Assembly: GCA_959019775.1 (NCBI GenBank) | Contig: CAUEPS010000004.1 | Location: 56,642-120,641, forward strand | Origin: an uncultured Collinsella sp. | GTDB taxonomy: Bacteria > Actinomycetota > Coriobacteriia > Coriobacteriales > Coriobacteriaceae | DNA: 64,000 nucleotides | Direction of reading: 5' to 3' | Notes under the pieces: model-generated | What the model was told of the DNA's origin: nothing | The model's input: only the letters and a program-made list of their open reading frames with translations | Databases searched by the model: none | Translations under genes and position numbers: made by a program | Part shown: positions 1-7,326 of the stretch, piece after piece | Layout of the letters: each line of letters opens with the position of its first letter | Position numbering within the stretch: position 1 is the first letter of the stretch

Positions 1-1138
1 CCTTGGCGCCCAGACCGTTCTCGACCACAAACAGAGGCTTCTGATAGCGGTCGTACAGGTCGTTGAGGGTAATGCGGAAGCCTAGCGGATCGATGGCCCA
101 GCCCCACTGGCTCTGCTGCAGGTAGGGGTTCTTGGCACCGGCGAAGGCGTTGCCCTGGGTCTTCTCGACGTCGGGATTGTCAGCGCCCGCGGAGCAGCGG
201 GTGCTGTAGTAGCTAAAGCTGATGAAGTCGACGGTGTTGTCGGCCAGGATCTCGCGGTCCTCGTCGGTCATGCCCACATCGATGCCCAGGCGCTCGAGCT
301 TCTTGACGGCATAGGCCGGGTAATAGCCACGGCTCTGGACGTCGACGAAGAAGTAGTTGTCCTGGTTGTCGAGCTGGGCCTGGCGCACATCGCCCGGGCG
401 ACAGCTGTAGGGGTAGTACGTGCCGGCGGCGAGCATGCAGCCAATCTTGACCTCGGGGTCGATCTCGTGGGCGATCTTGGTGGCCCAAGCGCTGGCGACG
501 AGCTCGTTGTGGGCTGCCAGGTACTCGACGGCCTCCTTGTTCTCGCCCTCTTCAAAGACCAAGCCGGCGCCCATAAACGGCAGGTGCAGGATCATGTTGA
601 TCTCGTTGAAGGTGAGCCAGTACTTCACCAGGCCCTTGTAGCGGGTGAAGATCGTGGTCGCGAGGTTCTTGTAGAAGTCGATGAGCTTGCGGTTGCGCCA
701 GCCGCCGTACTCCTTGATAAGGTGGATCGGGCAATCGAAGTGCGTGATGGTCACGAGCGGCTCGATACCGTGCTTCTGGCACTCGCGGAACACGTCCTCG
801 TAGAAGGCCAGGCCGGCCTCGTTGGGCTCGGTCTCGTCACCGTTGGGGAAGATGCGGGTCCAGGCCAGGCTCATGCGGAAGGTCTTAAAGCCCATCTCGG
901 CAAAGAGGGCGATGTCCTCCTTGTAGTGATGGTAGAAATCGATGCCGGTCTGCGCGGGGTAGTAATAGCCGTCCTCGAAGTCGAGCATCTTGCGCTGGCC
1001 GGAGACCACCGCGTAGCGCTCGGAGCCGTGCGGAGCCACATCCACGTTGGCCAGGCCGCGGCCATCCACGTTGTAGGCGCCCTCGCACTGGTTGGCAGCC
1101 GTCGCGCCGCCCCACAGGAAGTCATTACGGAAAGCCAT
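1..1138 (-). CDS. 6-phospho-beta-glucosidase, GH1 family (3' end cut by window edge)
   Basis: A glycoside hydrolase family 1 protein that would hydrolyse phosphorylated beta-glucosides after PTS uptake in the cytoplasm. The start reads MAFRNDFLWGGATAANQCEG, the typical GH1 opening. The acid/base motif TFNEIN lies near residue 178 and the nucleophile motif VENGLG near the window edge, so both catalytic glutamates are present. About 379 codons are visible; the family usually has 460-490, so only the C-terminus, including the phosphate pocket, is missing because the sequence ends. It closely resembles the second GH1 gene at 16551-17969. No PTS gene is visible next to it. The exact sugar cannot be read from the sequence. 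Confidence 0.9.
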   Translation of the reverse strand, partial: MAFRNDFLWGGATAANQCEGAYNVDGRGLANVDVAPHGSERYAVVSGQRKMLDFEDGYYYPAQTGIDFYHHYKEDIALFAEMGFKTFRMSLAWTRIFPNGDETEPNEAGLAFYEDVFRECQKHGIEPLVTITHFDCPIHLIKEYGGWRNRKLIDFYKNLATTIFTRYKGLVKYWLTFNEINMILHLPFMGAGLVFEEGENKEAVEYLAAHNELVASAWATKIAHEIDPEVKIGCMLAAGTYYPYSCRPGDVRQAQLDNQDNYFFVDVQSRGYYPAYAVKKLERLGIDVGMTDEDREILADNTVDFISFSYYSTRCSAGADNPDVEKTQGNAFAGAKNPYLQQSQWGWAIDPLGFRITLNDLYDRYQKPLFVVENGLGAK

Positions 1139-1281
1139 GCATCGATCCTTTCATACGCTGCTTGTCGTGGCTTTAGTATCCCCGCAAACGGGACGCCGCT
1201 CAACGACGGCAACGCAGGTCGACACTTCTTTTCGCACACAGGCGCCCAGCAGCCGCCCACGCCTGACACTTTTTGATACCC

Positions 1282-1318
1282 AACCACCACAAAGGGGACA
1301 GGCACCTTTGTGGTGGTT
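1282..1318. repeat. Hairpin repeat, upstream copy flanking the AAA ATPase gene
   Basis: Perfect 14-bp arms AACCACCACAAAGG (1282-1295) and CCTTTGTGGTGGTT (1305-1318) around the loop GGACAGGCA. A near copy with the same loop lies at 2535-2573, just after the ATPase stop codon. There is no clear U-tract, so it is better called a repeat than a terminator. Confidence 0.85.
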
Positions 1319-1375
1319 TGGGGGGGGGGCGGCGATCCCACATAGCCGCCCTCGGCCAGCAGGCAATTTGACTGA

Positions 1376-1419
1376 ATAGGAAAAAAAGGAAAAAATAGGA
1401 AAAAAAGGAAAGGAGACTT
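1376..1419 (+). promoter_or_regulatory. Purine-rich leader with repeated Shine-Dalgarno-like units
   Basis: The 44 bases before the ATPase start are almost only A and G. They contain a duplicated unit of about 18 bases with the core TAGGAAAAAAAGGAAA, ending in AAAGGAGACTT directly before ATG 1420. The last AAAGGAG is a strong ribosome binding site; the upstream AGGA units may act as standby sites (inference). Confidence 0.5.
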
Positions 1420-2526
1420 ATGACTGAAACCATCTTCTCCCCTTCATTTGGAAATCGCCCATCCTATCTCGTTGGGCGAGGAAGTGTAATTTCAACATTC
1501 ATCTCCGGCCTTGAGCAGGAGCCGGGCAATCGAGACCGCGCCATGCTCATGCTCGGCCAGCGAGGAAGCGGCAAAACGGTTCTCCTGTGGGAGCTCGCCG
1601 ATCGCGCTCGCAAGCTTGGCTTCGTCGTCGCCACACCCACCGTTGCCTCCGAGGACATGCTCGAGCGCATTGTTGAAAAAATCCAAGAGGCGGGCGAGCC
1701 CTATGCCAACAAACGTCATCATCCTAAACTCACGGGCGGTAGCCTGAGCGTCTTCGGTTTCTCAGCCGGCCTCGAGTTCACGCGCGACGTACAGGAAACC
1801 AAGAGCTTCCAGTTCAAGCTCACGCAACTAGCGCGCAAACTAACCGAGCAAGGACATGGCATCCTCATCCTCATCGATGAGCTCCAGGCCAATTCGCCCG
1901 AGATCAGACAACTCGTCACCGCTTATCAAGAGCTCGTCGGCGAGGGACTCAACGTCGCGCTCGTTATGGCGGGCCTTCCGGGAGCGGTCTCGGCAACACT
2001 CAACGACCGTGTGCTGACGTTTCTCAACCGCGCGCGCAAAGTCACGCTCGAACCGCTTTCAGTCGGAGATGTCGATGCCTATTACCAGCGGGCCTTCGAA
2101 GAGCTCGGCCTTGATATCCCAAGCGATCTTCGGCTGGATGCCGCTCGCGCAACCCAGGGCTCGCCCTACATGCTGCAGCTCATCGGCTACAACATCGCCA
2201 ATCGTTGCCAGGCAGGAGAACGCGTAACACAAGAGCTAGTCGACGGAGCCATTGGGGCGTCAAAGGTCGATTTCGAAAACGATGTGTGCGAGACGACGCT
2301 CGCCGCGCTCTCGGACCAAGACATTGCGTTTCTTGCCGCAATGGCGGATGACGAAGACACCGTGTCGCGCATTTCTGATGTAGCCGAGCGCATGTCGGTC
2401 ACACCCGACTACGCACAAAAGTATCGCCGGCGCCTTATCGACGCCGGCGTGATCGAACAGGCCCGCCGCGGGTATGTGCGTTTCGCTGTTCCTTATATGG
2501 CTGACTACCTGCGAAGTCAGCTGTAA
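1420..2526 (+). CDS. AAA+ ATP-binding protein (AAA_16 / archaeal-ATPase-like), orphan
   Basis: A 368-residue P-loop ATPase. Walker A GQRGSGKT is at residues 46-53 and Walker B ILILIDE at 148-154. The C-terminal third (about 290-368) looks like a winged-helix domain. This layout matches Orc1/Cdc6-like and archaeal-type ATPases found in many bacteria, usually of unknown role. It is the only plus-strand gene in the first 14 kb, stands alone, and is bracketed by two copies of the same hairpin (1282-1318 and 2535-2573), which suggests it moved in as a unit. The start is set by the strong AAAGGAG site. No toxin or nuclease partner is visible. The function is unknown beyond ATP binding and probable DNA contact. 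Confidence 0.8.
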   Translation: MTETIFSPSFGNRPSYLVGRGSVISTFISGLEQEPGNRDRAMLMLGQRGSGKTVLLWELADRARKLGFVVATPTVASEDMLERIVEKIQEAGEPYANKRHHPKLTGGSLSVFGFSAGLEFTRDVQETKSFQFKLTQLARKLTEQGHGILILIDELQANSPEIRQLVTAYQELVGEGLNVALVMAGLPGAVSATLNDRVLTFLNRARKVTLEPLSVGDVDAYYQRAFEELGLDIPSDLRLDAARATQGSPYMLQLIGYNIANRCQAGERVTQELVDGAIGASKVDFENDVCETTLAALSDQDIAFLAAMADDEDTVSRISDVAERMSVTPDYAQKYRRRLIDAGVIEQARRGYVRFAVPYMADYLRSQL

Positions 2527-2534
2527 CTGTAGAC

Positions 2535-2573
2535 AAACCACCGCAAAGGGGACAGGCACCTTTGTGGTGGTTT
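2535..2573. repeat. Hairpin repeat, downstream copy flanking the AAA ATPase gene
   Basis: Arms AAACCACCGCAAAGG (2535-2549) and CCTTTGTGGTGGTTT (2559-2573) with the loop GGACAGGCA, identical to the loop of the copy at 1282-1318. It lies between the converging stop codons of the ATPase (2526) and the DUF4867 gene (2578), where it could also act as a weak bidirectional terminator. Confidence 0.85.
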
Positions 2574-2577
2574 GGGG

Positions 2578-3222
2578 TTAGTCGCAGGTGATGTCGAGGT
2601 TCTTGCCGGTGAGGCCTACGTAGCCGCCTTCGGCTGCCTTGGGGCTGTCGGCGTGACAGAGGACCCACTTGTCGGCCTTCCAGTAGCAGTAGCTGTCACC
2701 GGCGGCAGGCATGTCGGTCGCAGCCTCGGGACGCGGGCCGTTGGTACCAGCGGGCAGCGCAACCATCACCTGGAAGCCGCCGTCGTCGACCATGCACGGC
2801 GTGTAATGGAGCGTCGTGGCGTAGACCTCGACGAGCGTACCGGCCGGCGCGCGGAATGCCTTGACCTGCGCGGTATCGAGCTTGCCGTCGACGATTTGCT
2901 CGCGCTTGGCCAGCAGCAGGATAAAGTCGCGAGCGCCCAGGTTGAACTCGCTGGCGCGGTGATACTCCAGGCAGTTGAGCTTCGTGTTATGGCCGTTGCA
3001 CCAGCCCAGCTGGAAGGGGCGGCCGCCGTACATGAGCAGACCGAGCGTTTCGGCGCCTTCGACCTGCTCGAGCTCGGGCGCAGAGGCCACATACTTGCTG
3101 CCCTCGGGAATGGGCGTGGCGGCGAGCGCCTCGACAAGCGGGACGGTCAGGCTGGAGGGTACGTCGTCCCACACGCGGCCGTAGGACTTGAACTCGGGAT
3201 CGGTAACAGAGTAGATATGCAT
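2578..3222 (-). CDS. DUF4867 family protein
   Basis: A 214-residue soluble protein matching the DUF4867 family as I recall it, with a cupin-like pattern (YGGRPFQLGWCNGHNTKLN, then LEYHRASEF and LVEVYATTLHYTPC). No enzyme activity is established. Family members often lie near sugar catabolism genes, which fits here, and a role as a carbohydrate lyase or isomerase-like protein is a guess. ATG 3222 is chosen over GTG 3228 because AGGAG sits five bases before it. It is separated from the upstream luxS gene by a clear terminator, so it has its own promoter. Several histidines and acidic residues could bind metal. Confidence 0.7.
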   Translation of the reverse strand: MHIYSVTDPEFKSYGRVWDDVPSSLTVPLVEALAATPIPEGSKYVASAPELEQVEGAETLGLLMYGGRPFQLGWCNGHNTKLNCLEYHRASEFNLGARDFILLLAKREQIVDGKLDTAQVKAFRAPAGTLVEVYATTLHYTPCMVDDGGFQVMVALPAGTNGPRPEAATDMPAAGDSYCYWKADKWVLCHADSPKAAEGGYVGLTGKNLDITCD

Positions 3223-3307
3223 GTTCACTCCTGTTCGTAAATGTGACTATACGAACATTCTAGAACAATCCCGAGCGGTTTTATACACCCACTTCGCCTG
3301 GTCAACA

Positions 3308-3338
3308 AAAAGGTGCCCCCGCATAAGCGAGGGCACCC
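3308..3338 (-). terminator. Rho-independent terminator of luxS
   Basis: On the minus strand GGTGCCCTCGC and its partner GGGGGCACC form a hairpin followed directly by TTTTTGTTG. It lies 30 bases after the luxS stop codon and before the DUF4867 promoter region. Confidence 0.85.
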
Positions 3339-3366
3339 GATGCACGCGTTTTGAGCAGTGAAGCAC

Positions 3367-3855
3367 TTATGCCTGCTGGTAGTGCAGGTGCTTCTCGTCG
3401 ATATCGGCCAGGTCGCGGTCGAGGTAGCGGCGCGCGAGCCAGTTGGCCATGGGGAGATTTTGATCCAGGTAGTTGCCACACTCCTCGGGAGCGGCTCCGG
3501 GGACATCGCCCTCAAAGTCGGCGACGAACTCAAACAGCTCGCGGACGAGCGGCAGGATCTCCTCGCTCGTTACCTCACCAAACACGACCAGGTAAAAGCC
3601 CGTGCGGCAGCCCATGGGGCCAAAGTAGACAATACGGCTCGACCACTCGGCATGATTGCGAAGGAAGGTCGCGCCCAGGTGCTCGATGGTATGGCACTCG
3701 GCCGTGTTCATGACCGGCTCCTTGTTGGGCGTGGTCAGGCGCAGGTCAAAGGTGGTGACGGCAGTGCCGGTCGCCGGAACGCGGTCGATGCGGCTCACGT
3801 ACACGCCGGGCTCAAGCAGCAGATGATCGACAGAAAAGCTCGCGATGCGCTCCAT
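3367..3855 (-). CDS. luxS: S-ribosylhomocysteine lyase LuxS
   Basis: LuxS converts S-ribosylhomocysteine to homocysteine and the autoinducer-2 precursor DPD in the activated methyl cycle. The 162 residues fit the usual 155-170. The metal motif HTIEH is at residues 55-59, the catalytic cysteine is C83 in GPMGCRTGF, and the third metal ligand is the cysteine in PEECGN, about residue 126. It is a single-gene unit: a terminator follows it and palindromic repeats precede it. The start is supported by AGAGGA upstream. No pfs or metabolic partner lies next to it. Confidence 0.95.
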   Translation of the reverse strand: MERIASFSVDHLLLEPGVYVSRIDRVPATGTAVTTFDLRLTTPNKEPVMNTAECHTIEHLGATFLRNHAEWSSRIVYFGPMGCRTGFYLVVFGEVTSEEILPLVRELFEFVADFEGDVPGAAPEECGNYLDQNLPMANWLARRYLDRDLADIDEKHLHYQQA

Positions 3856-3875
3856 GGCAGATCCTCTCGTTAGTC

Positions 3876-3952
3876 AATTTGGGACGGGGCTCTTTTAGCT
3901 GGTTCGAATGGTCGCACCAATCATACCAGTCAAAAAAGCCCCGTCCCAAATT
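3876..3952. repeat. 77-bp inverted repeat upstream of luxS
   Basis: Perfect 16-bp arms AATTTGGGACGGGGCT (3876-3891) and AGCCCCGTCCCAAATT (3937-3952) enclose about 45 bases that hold poly-T/poly-A segments and ACTGGT / ACCAGT half-sites. It lies between the luxS start and the sugar kinase stop, and may double as a bidirectional terminator. Confidence 0.85.
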
Positions 3953-3958
3953 AGCCAC

Positions 3959-4006
3959 CTGGGACGAGGCTAATGATTTTTTGATCCCCGTCCCAGAAAA
4001 ATCATT
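3959..4006. repeat. Second nested inverted repeat after the kinase gene
   Basis: CTGGGACG (3959-3966) pairs with CGTCCCAG (3989-3996), and overlapping AATGATTTTT (3972-3981) pairs with AAAAATCATT (3997-4006). Two alternative hairpins are thus possible at the 3' end of the sugar kinase operon, probably its transcription terminator. Confidence 0.65.
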
Positions 4007-5497
4007 CTAGGCAGTGTAGGAAATTGTGGCCTTCACCGCGTGGCGCCAGCCGGCGATCTTTTTGGCTCGCTCGTCAGCCGGCATCGAAGGCTCCACGATA
4101 CTGCGAGCGCCGTAGACGTCGACGACGTCGCGCGTGTACATGCCCAGCGCAATGCCGCAGGCCCAAGCCGCGCCCAGGCCGCTCATCTCGTCGTTGCTTG
4201 CGATGCGGATGGGCGAGCCCACAAGATCGCTCTCAAACTGCATCAGGTACGCATCGCGCGTGGGGCCGCCGTCAACGCGAAGCTCGGCCAGCGCCGCGCC
4301 CGAATCCTCGACCATCGCATCGATCACGTCGAAGATCTGATAGGCGATCGACTCGTCGGCGGCCTTCACGAACTCCGCGCGGCCCGTGGTGCGCGTCATG
4401 CCAAAGACGCAACCCTCGGCGTCGCTTGCCCAGTGCGGCGCGCCCAGGCCGGTAAACGCCGGCACAAAGTAGACGCGGCTCGCCGGGTTGGCGGCATAGC
4501 ACAGGTCGGTGACCTCTTCGGGGTTGTTGATGAGCTCCAGGTCGTCACGCAGCCAGGTCTTGACGGCGCCGGCGTAGCTCACGTTGCCCTCGAGCACGTA
4601 CTCGGTCACGCCGTCCATGCGCCACGCAAGCGAGCTCGAAAGCCCGTGTGAGCTGGCCACAAACTCGTCGCCGACGTTCATCATAACCGAGCTGCCGGTG
4701 CCATAGGTCGCCTTGGCCATGCCGCGGCTGTGGCAACCCTGCGCAAACAAGGCGGCGTGGCTGTCGCCGAGCACGCCGTGAATGGGCACGGGCGCCGGCA
4801 AAAAGCCGCCCAGGTCCGTTGTGCCGAACAGGCCGTCGGAATCGGTCGCCTGCGGCAGGCAAGCAGCGTCGATGCCAAAGGCCTCGCACACCGGCTCGCT
4901 CCAGCAGCCACGGCGCAGGTCGAACAGCTGCGTGCGGCTGGCGTTGGACCAGTCGCAACGAAACTCGGTGCCGCCCGTGAGCGTCCAGACCACCCAGGCA
5001 TCGATGGTGCCCAAGCAAAGCTCGCCCGCCGCAGCGGCCTTAGCAGCCGCCGGCACGTTCGCGAGAATCCAGGCCATCTTGCCCGCCGGATAGTAGGGCG
5101 AGAGCACCAGGCCCGTCGTGTCGCGCACCAACTCGGACACGCCTTCGCGCGCGGCCAGCTCGTCGCACAGCTCGCGGGCACGGGCGCACTGCCACACCAC
5201 GGCGTCGCACAGCGGCTCGCCCGTCGTGCGGTTCCAGGCAACGGTGGTCTCGCGCTGGTTGGAAATGCCGATGCCGGCGACGTCGGCCGGGTTAACCCCG
5301 GTCTCCTCCACCACAGCACGCGCCACGGCCAGGACGTTGGCGGCAATCTCAGCCGGATCATGGCTCACCCAGCCGGCCTCGTTGACGATCTGGCGATGTG
5401 CGCGGTCGGCACGATGAATCAGATGGCCGCCCTCGTCCACCAGCAGCGCCTTAGTGCCCTGCGTGGACTGATCGATTCCGATGATGTAGCGGCCCAT
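4007..5497 (-). CDS. FGGY-family carbohydrate kinase (glycerol-kinase-like; candidate apulose kinase)
   Basis: A sugar kinase of 496 residues with the FGGY N-terminal motif GIDQSTQGTKALLVD, ISNQRETTVAW, and the second ATPase-domain segments TYGTGSSVMMNVG and GLGAAWACG. Overall it is closest in pattern to glycerol kinases, but it is the last gene of an operon that encodes a fucose-isomerase-like enzyme and a split transketolase. There a ketopentose such as D-apulose is a better substrate candidate (inference; FGGY apulose kinases are known from apiose pathways). ATG 5497 is chosen because GAAAGGGG precedes it; the upstream in-frame ATG at 5512 has no such site. The cell location is cytoplasmic. 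Confidence 0.8.
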   Translation of the reverse strand: MGRYIIGIDQSTQGTKALLVDEGGHLIHRADRAHRQIVNEAGWVSHDPAEIAANVLAVARAVVEETGVNPADVAGIGISNQRETTVAWNRTTGEPLCDAVVWQCARARELCDELAAREGVSELVRDTTGLVLSPYYPAGKMAWILANVPAAAKAAAAGELCLGTIDAWVVWTLTGGTEFRCDWSNASRTQLFDLRRGCWSEPVCEAFGIDAACLPQATDSDGLFGTTDLGGFLPAPVPIHGVLGDSHAALFAQGCHSRGMAKATYGTGSSVMMNVGDEFVASSHGLSSSLAWRMDGVTEYVLEGNVSYAGAVKTWLRDDLELINNPEEVTDLCYAANPASRVYFVPAFTGLGAPHWASDAEGCVFGMTRTTGRAEFVKAADESIAYQIFDVIDAMVEDSGAALAELRVDGGPTRDAYLMQFESDLVGSPIRIASNDEMSGLGAAWACGIALGMYTRDVVDVYGARSIVEPSMPADERAKKIAGWRHAVKATISYTA

Positions 5498-5515
5498 GGC
5501 CACCCCTTTCAAAAT

Positions 5516-5550
5516 GAATGTGACAAAGGGACTGTCCCTTTGTCACATTC
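5516..5550. repeat. 35-bp near-perfect palindrome between transketolase and kinase genes
   Basis: GAATGTGACAAAGGGAC (5516-5532) and GTCCCTTTGTCACATTC (5534-5550) are perfect 17-bp arms around one base. The hairpin sits in the mRNA between the transketolase C-subunit stop and the kinase start, and could tune kinase expression. The GGGAC / GTCCC core resembles other hairpin repeats in this window. Confidence 0.85.
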
Positions 5551-5553
5551 CAA

Positions 5554-6495
5554 TTACTCTGCGGGCAGGAACTCGGCAACGGTCTTGGCAATGCCTTCGC
5601 CGGTGAGGCCGTAGTGCGCGAAGACCTCGGGCGAGGTGCCAGTGATGACCGGCGCGTCGGGCAGGCTCAGGCACTTGACCGGACGCGGACAATGCTCGCC
5701 CACGACCTGCGCGACCATAGAACCCAGGCCACCGAAGGGGCTGTGCTCCTCGACGGTCACGACGGCACGCGTGGCGCCGGCGGCCTCGATCACGGCCTCG
5801 GCGTCGAGCGGCTTGACGCAGTACATGTCGAGCACCGTTGCCGAGATGCCCTGCTCGGCCAGCAGATCGGCGGCGTTCACGGCGTGGCGGACCATCTCGC
5901 CGGTGGCCACGATCGTCACATCGGTACCGCGGCGCACCCAGGTGGCGCGGTCCATCTGGAACGGGCACTCATCCTCGGTGTACACGTCCTCGACCGGGTT
6001 GCGGCCCACGCGGATGTAGGCGGGCTTGTTGTCGGCCACCAGAGCACGGACGAGCTCGGCGGTTTGGAAGCGGTCGCTCGGCAGATACACGCGCATGTTG
6101 GGGATCGCGCTCATGGCGGCGATGTCCTGTGCGGAGTGGTGGCTCATACCCAGGGCGCCGTAGGACACGCCGCCCGAGATGCCGATGAGCTTGACGTTGG
6201 TATTGGAGTACGAAACGTCGACCTTACACTGCTCATACGAACGCGTGGTCACAAAGGATGCGGGCGAGGCGGCCCAGGCCTTCTTGCCACACGAAGCCAT
6301 GCCGGCGGCGATGCTCACCAGGTCCTGCTCGGCAATGCCGACTTCGACGGACTGCTGGGGATACTGATCGAAGAACGGCGTGAGCGACGCGGAGCCACGG
6401 GAGTCGGAGCACAGGACGACGATGTCCTTGTCGGTTGCGGCGGCCTCGAGCAGCGTGTCGCAGATAACCTTGCGGTTGGCGATCTTGTTAGCCAT
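5554..6495 (-). CDS. Transketolase C-terminal subunit (split transketolase)
   Basis: This 313-residue protein carries the pyrimidine-binding and C-terminal domains of transketolase, with the glutamate-containing motif SVEVGIAEQDLVSIAAGMA that activates thiamine diphosphate and GISGGVSYGALGMSHHSAQD. It works with the N-terminal subunit encoded just upstream; the genes overlap by eight bases with AAGGAGG inside the upstream frame, so their translation is coupled. ATG 6495 (MANKIANRK) fits this site. Split transketolases serve either the pentose phosphate cycle or special sugars; the isomerase and kinase neighbours point to a special ketose phosphate such as apulose-4-phosphate (AptB-like, inference). 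Confidence 0.9.
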   Translation of the reverse strand: MANKIANRKVICDTLLEAAATDKDIVVLCSDSRGSASLTPFFDQYPQQSVEVGIAEQDLVSIAAGMASCGKKAWAASPASFVTTRSYEQCKVDVSYSNTNVKLIGISGGVSYGALGMSHHSAQDIAAMSAIPNMRVYLPSDRFQTAELVRALVADNKPAYIRVGRNPVEDVYTEDECPFQMDRATWVRRGTDVTIVATGEMVRHAVNAADLLAEQGISATVLDMYCVKPLDAEAVIEAAGATRAVVTVEEHSPFGGLGSMVAQVVGEHCPRPVKCLSLPDAPVITGTSPEVFAHYGLTGEGIAKTVAEFLPAE

Positions 6496-7324
6496 TGATG
6501 GCCTCCTTATGGGCAGCGAAATCGGCGATGATCTGGGCATATTCCTCATCGTTGGGCAGGTGGTGATGCCAGGCGGCCTTGTCCTCCATGACGGGCGAGC
6601 CATAGCCCTTCACCGTGTTGAGAATGATGACCGTGGGCTTTCCGCTGGTCTCTGCCGCAAGCGTCAGCGCGGCGTCGATGGCTCGAACGTCGTTGCCCGG
6701 AATGGAGAGCACGTTCCAGCCGAAGGCAGCCCAGCGCTCCTCCTGCGAATCCTGCTTCATGACGTCCTCGGTGCTGCCGCTGATCTGCAGGCGGTTGCGG
6801 TCCACGAGCGCGCACAGGTTATCGAGCTGGTAGTTGCCACCGCTCATGGCGCCCTCCCAGACCGAGCCCTCGGCAAGCTCGCCATCGCCCATGATGGTGT
6901 AGACGCGGTAGTCGCGGCCGTCCATCTTGCCGGCAAGCGCCATGCCGACGGCCACGGGCAGGCCATGGCCCAGCGAACCGGAGTTCATCTCGATGCCCTT
7001 GAGCTTGTTGTTGGGATGCCCGATGTAGGGGCTGCCGAACTTGGAGAAGCGGGCTTTGACATCGTCGAGGTCCAGATAGCCCTCGTGGCACAGCACCGCG
7101 TAGTAGGCCTCCATGGCGTGGCCCTTGGAGAGCACGAAGCGATCGCGGTTGGGATCGTCGACAGTCTCGGGCGAAATGTTAAGGTGGTTGGCATAGAGGG
7201 TCATGAGGGCGTCGATCACCGACATGTCGCCGCCAATATGGCCGCCGGCGCCAGCCATGATGATATCGACGCAATCACGGCGAAGGTCCCAGCGCAGGGA
7301 CTCAAGCTCTTCGATAGTTGCCAT
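6488..7324 (-). CDS. Transketolase N-terminal subunit (split transketolase)
   Basis: This 278-residue protein is the thiamine-diphosphate-binding half of transketolase. The motif GDGE at residues 146-149 leads to the asparagine at about 177 (LVDRNRLQ), which together hold the cofactor's metal. FVLSKGHA and the GSLGHGLPVAVGMA segment are also typical. Its start lies two bases after the isomerase stop codon, and it overlaps the C-subunit gene, so the three are one transcript. Transfer of a two-carbon unit is the family reaction; the donor here is likely the phosphorylated ketose made by the operon's isomerase and kinase (AptA-like, inference). Confidence 0.9.
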   Translation of the reverse strand: MATIEELESLRWDLRRDCVDIIMAGAGGHIGGDMSVIDALMTLYANHLNISPETVDDPNRDRFVLSKGHAMEAYYAVLCHEGYLDLDDVKARFSKFGSPYIGHPNNKLKGIEMNSGSLGHGLPVAVGMALAGKMDGRDYRVYTIMGDGELAEGSVWEGAMSGGNYQLDNLCALVDRNRLQISGSTEDVMKQDSQEERWAAFGWNVLSIPGNDVRAIDAALTLAAETSGKPTVIILNTVKGYGSPVMEDKAAWHHHLPNDEEYAQIIADFAAHKEAING

Positions 7325-7326
7325 TT

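Noticed and set aside
4007..5497. Plain glycerol kinase (glpK)
   Set aside because: The sequence pattern is near glycerol kinase, but the operon has no glycerol transporter or glycerol-phosphate dehydrogenase and instead encodes sugar isomerase and transketolase, so a ketose kinase is favoured.
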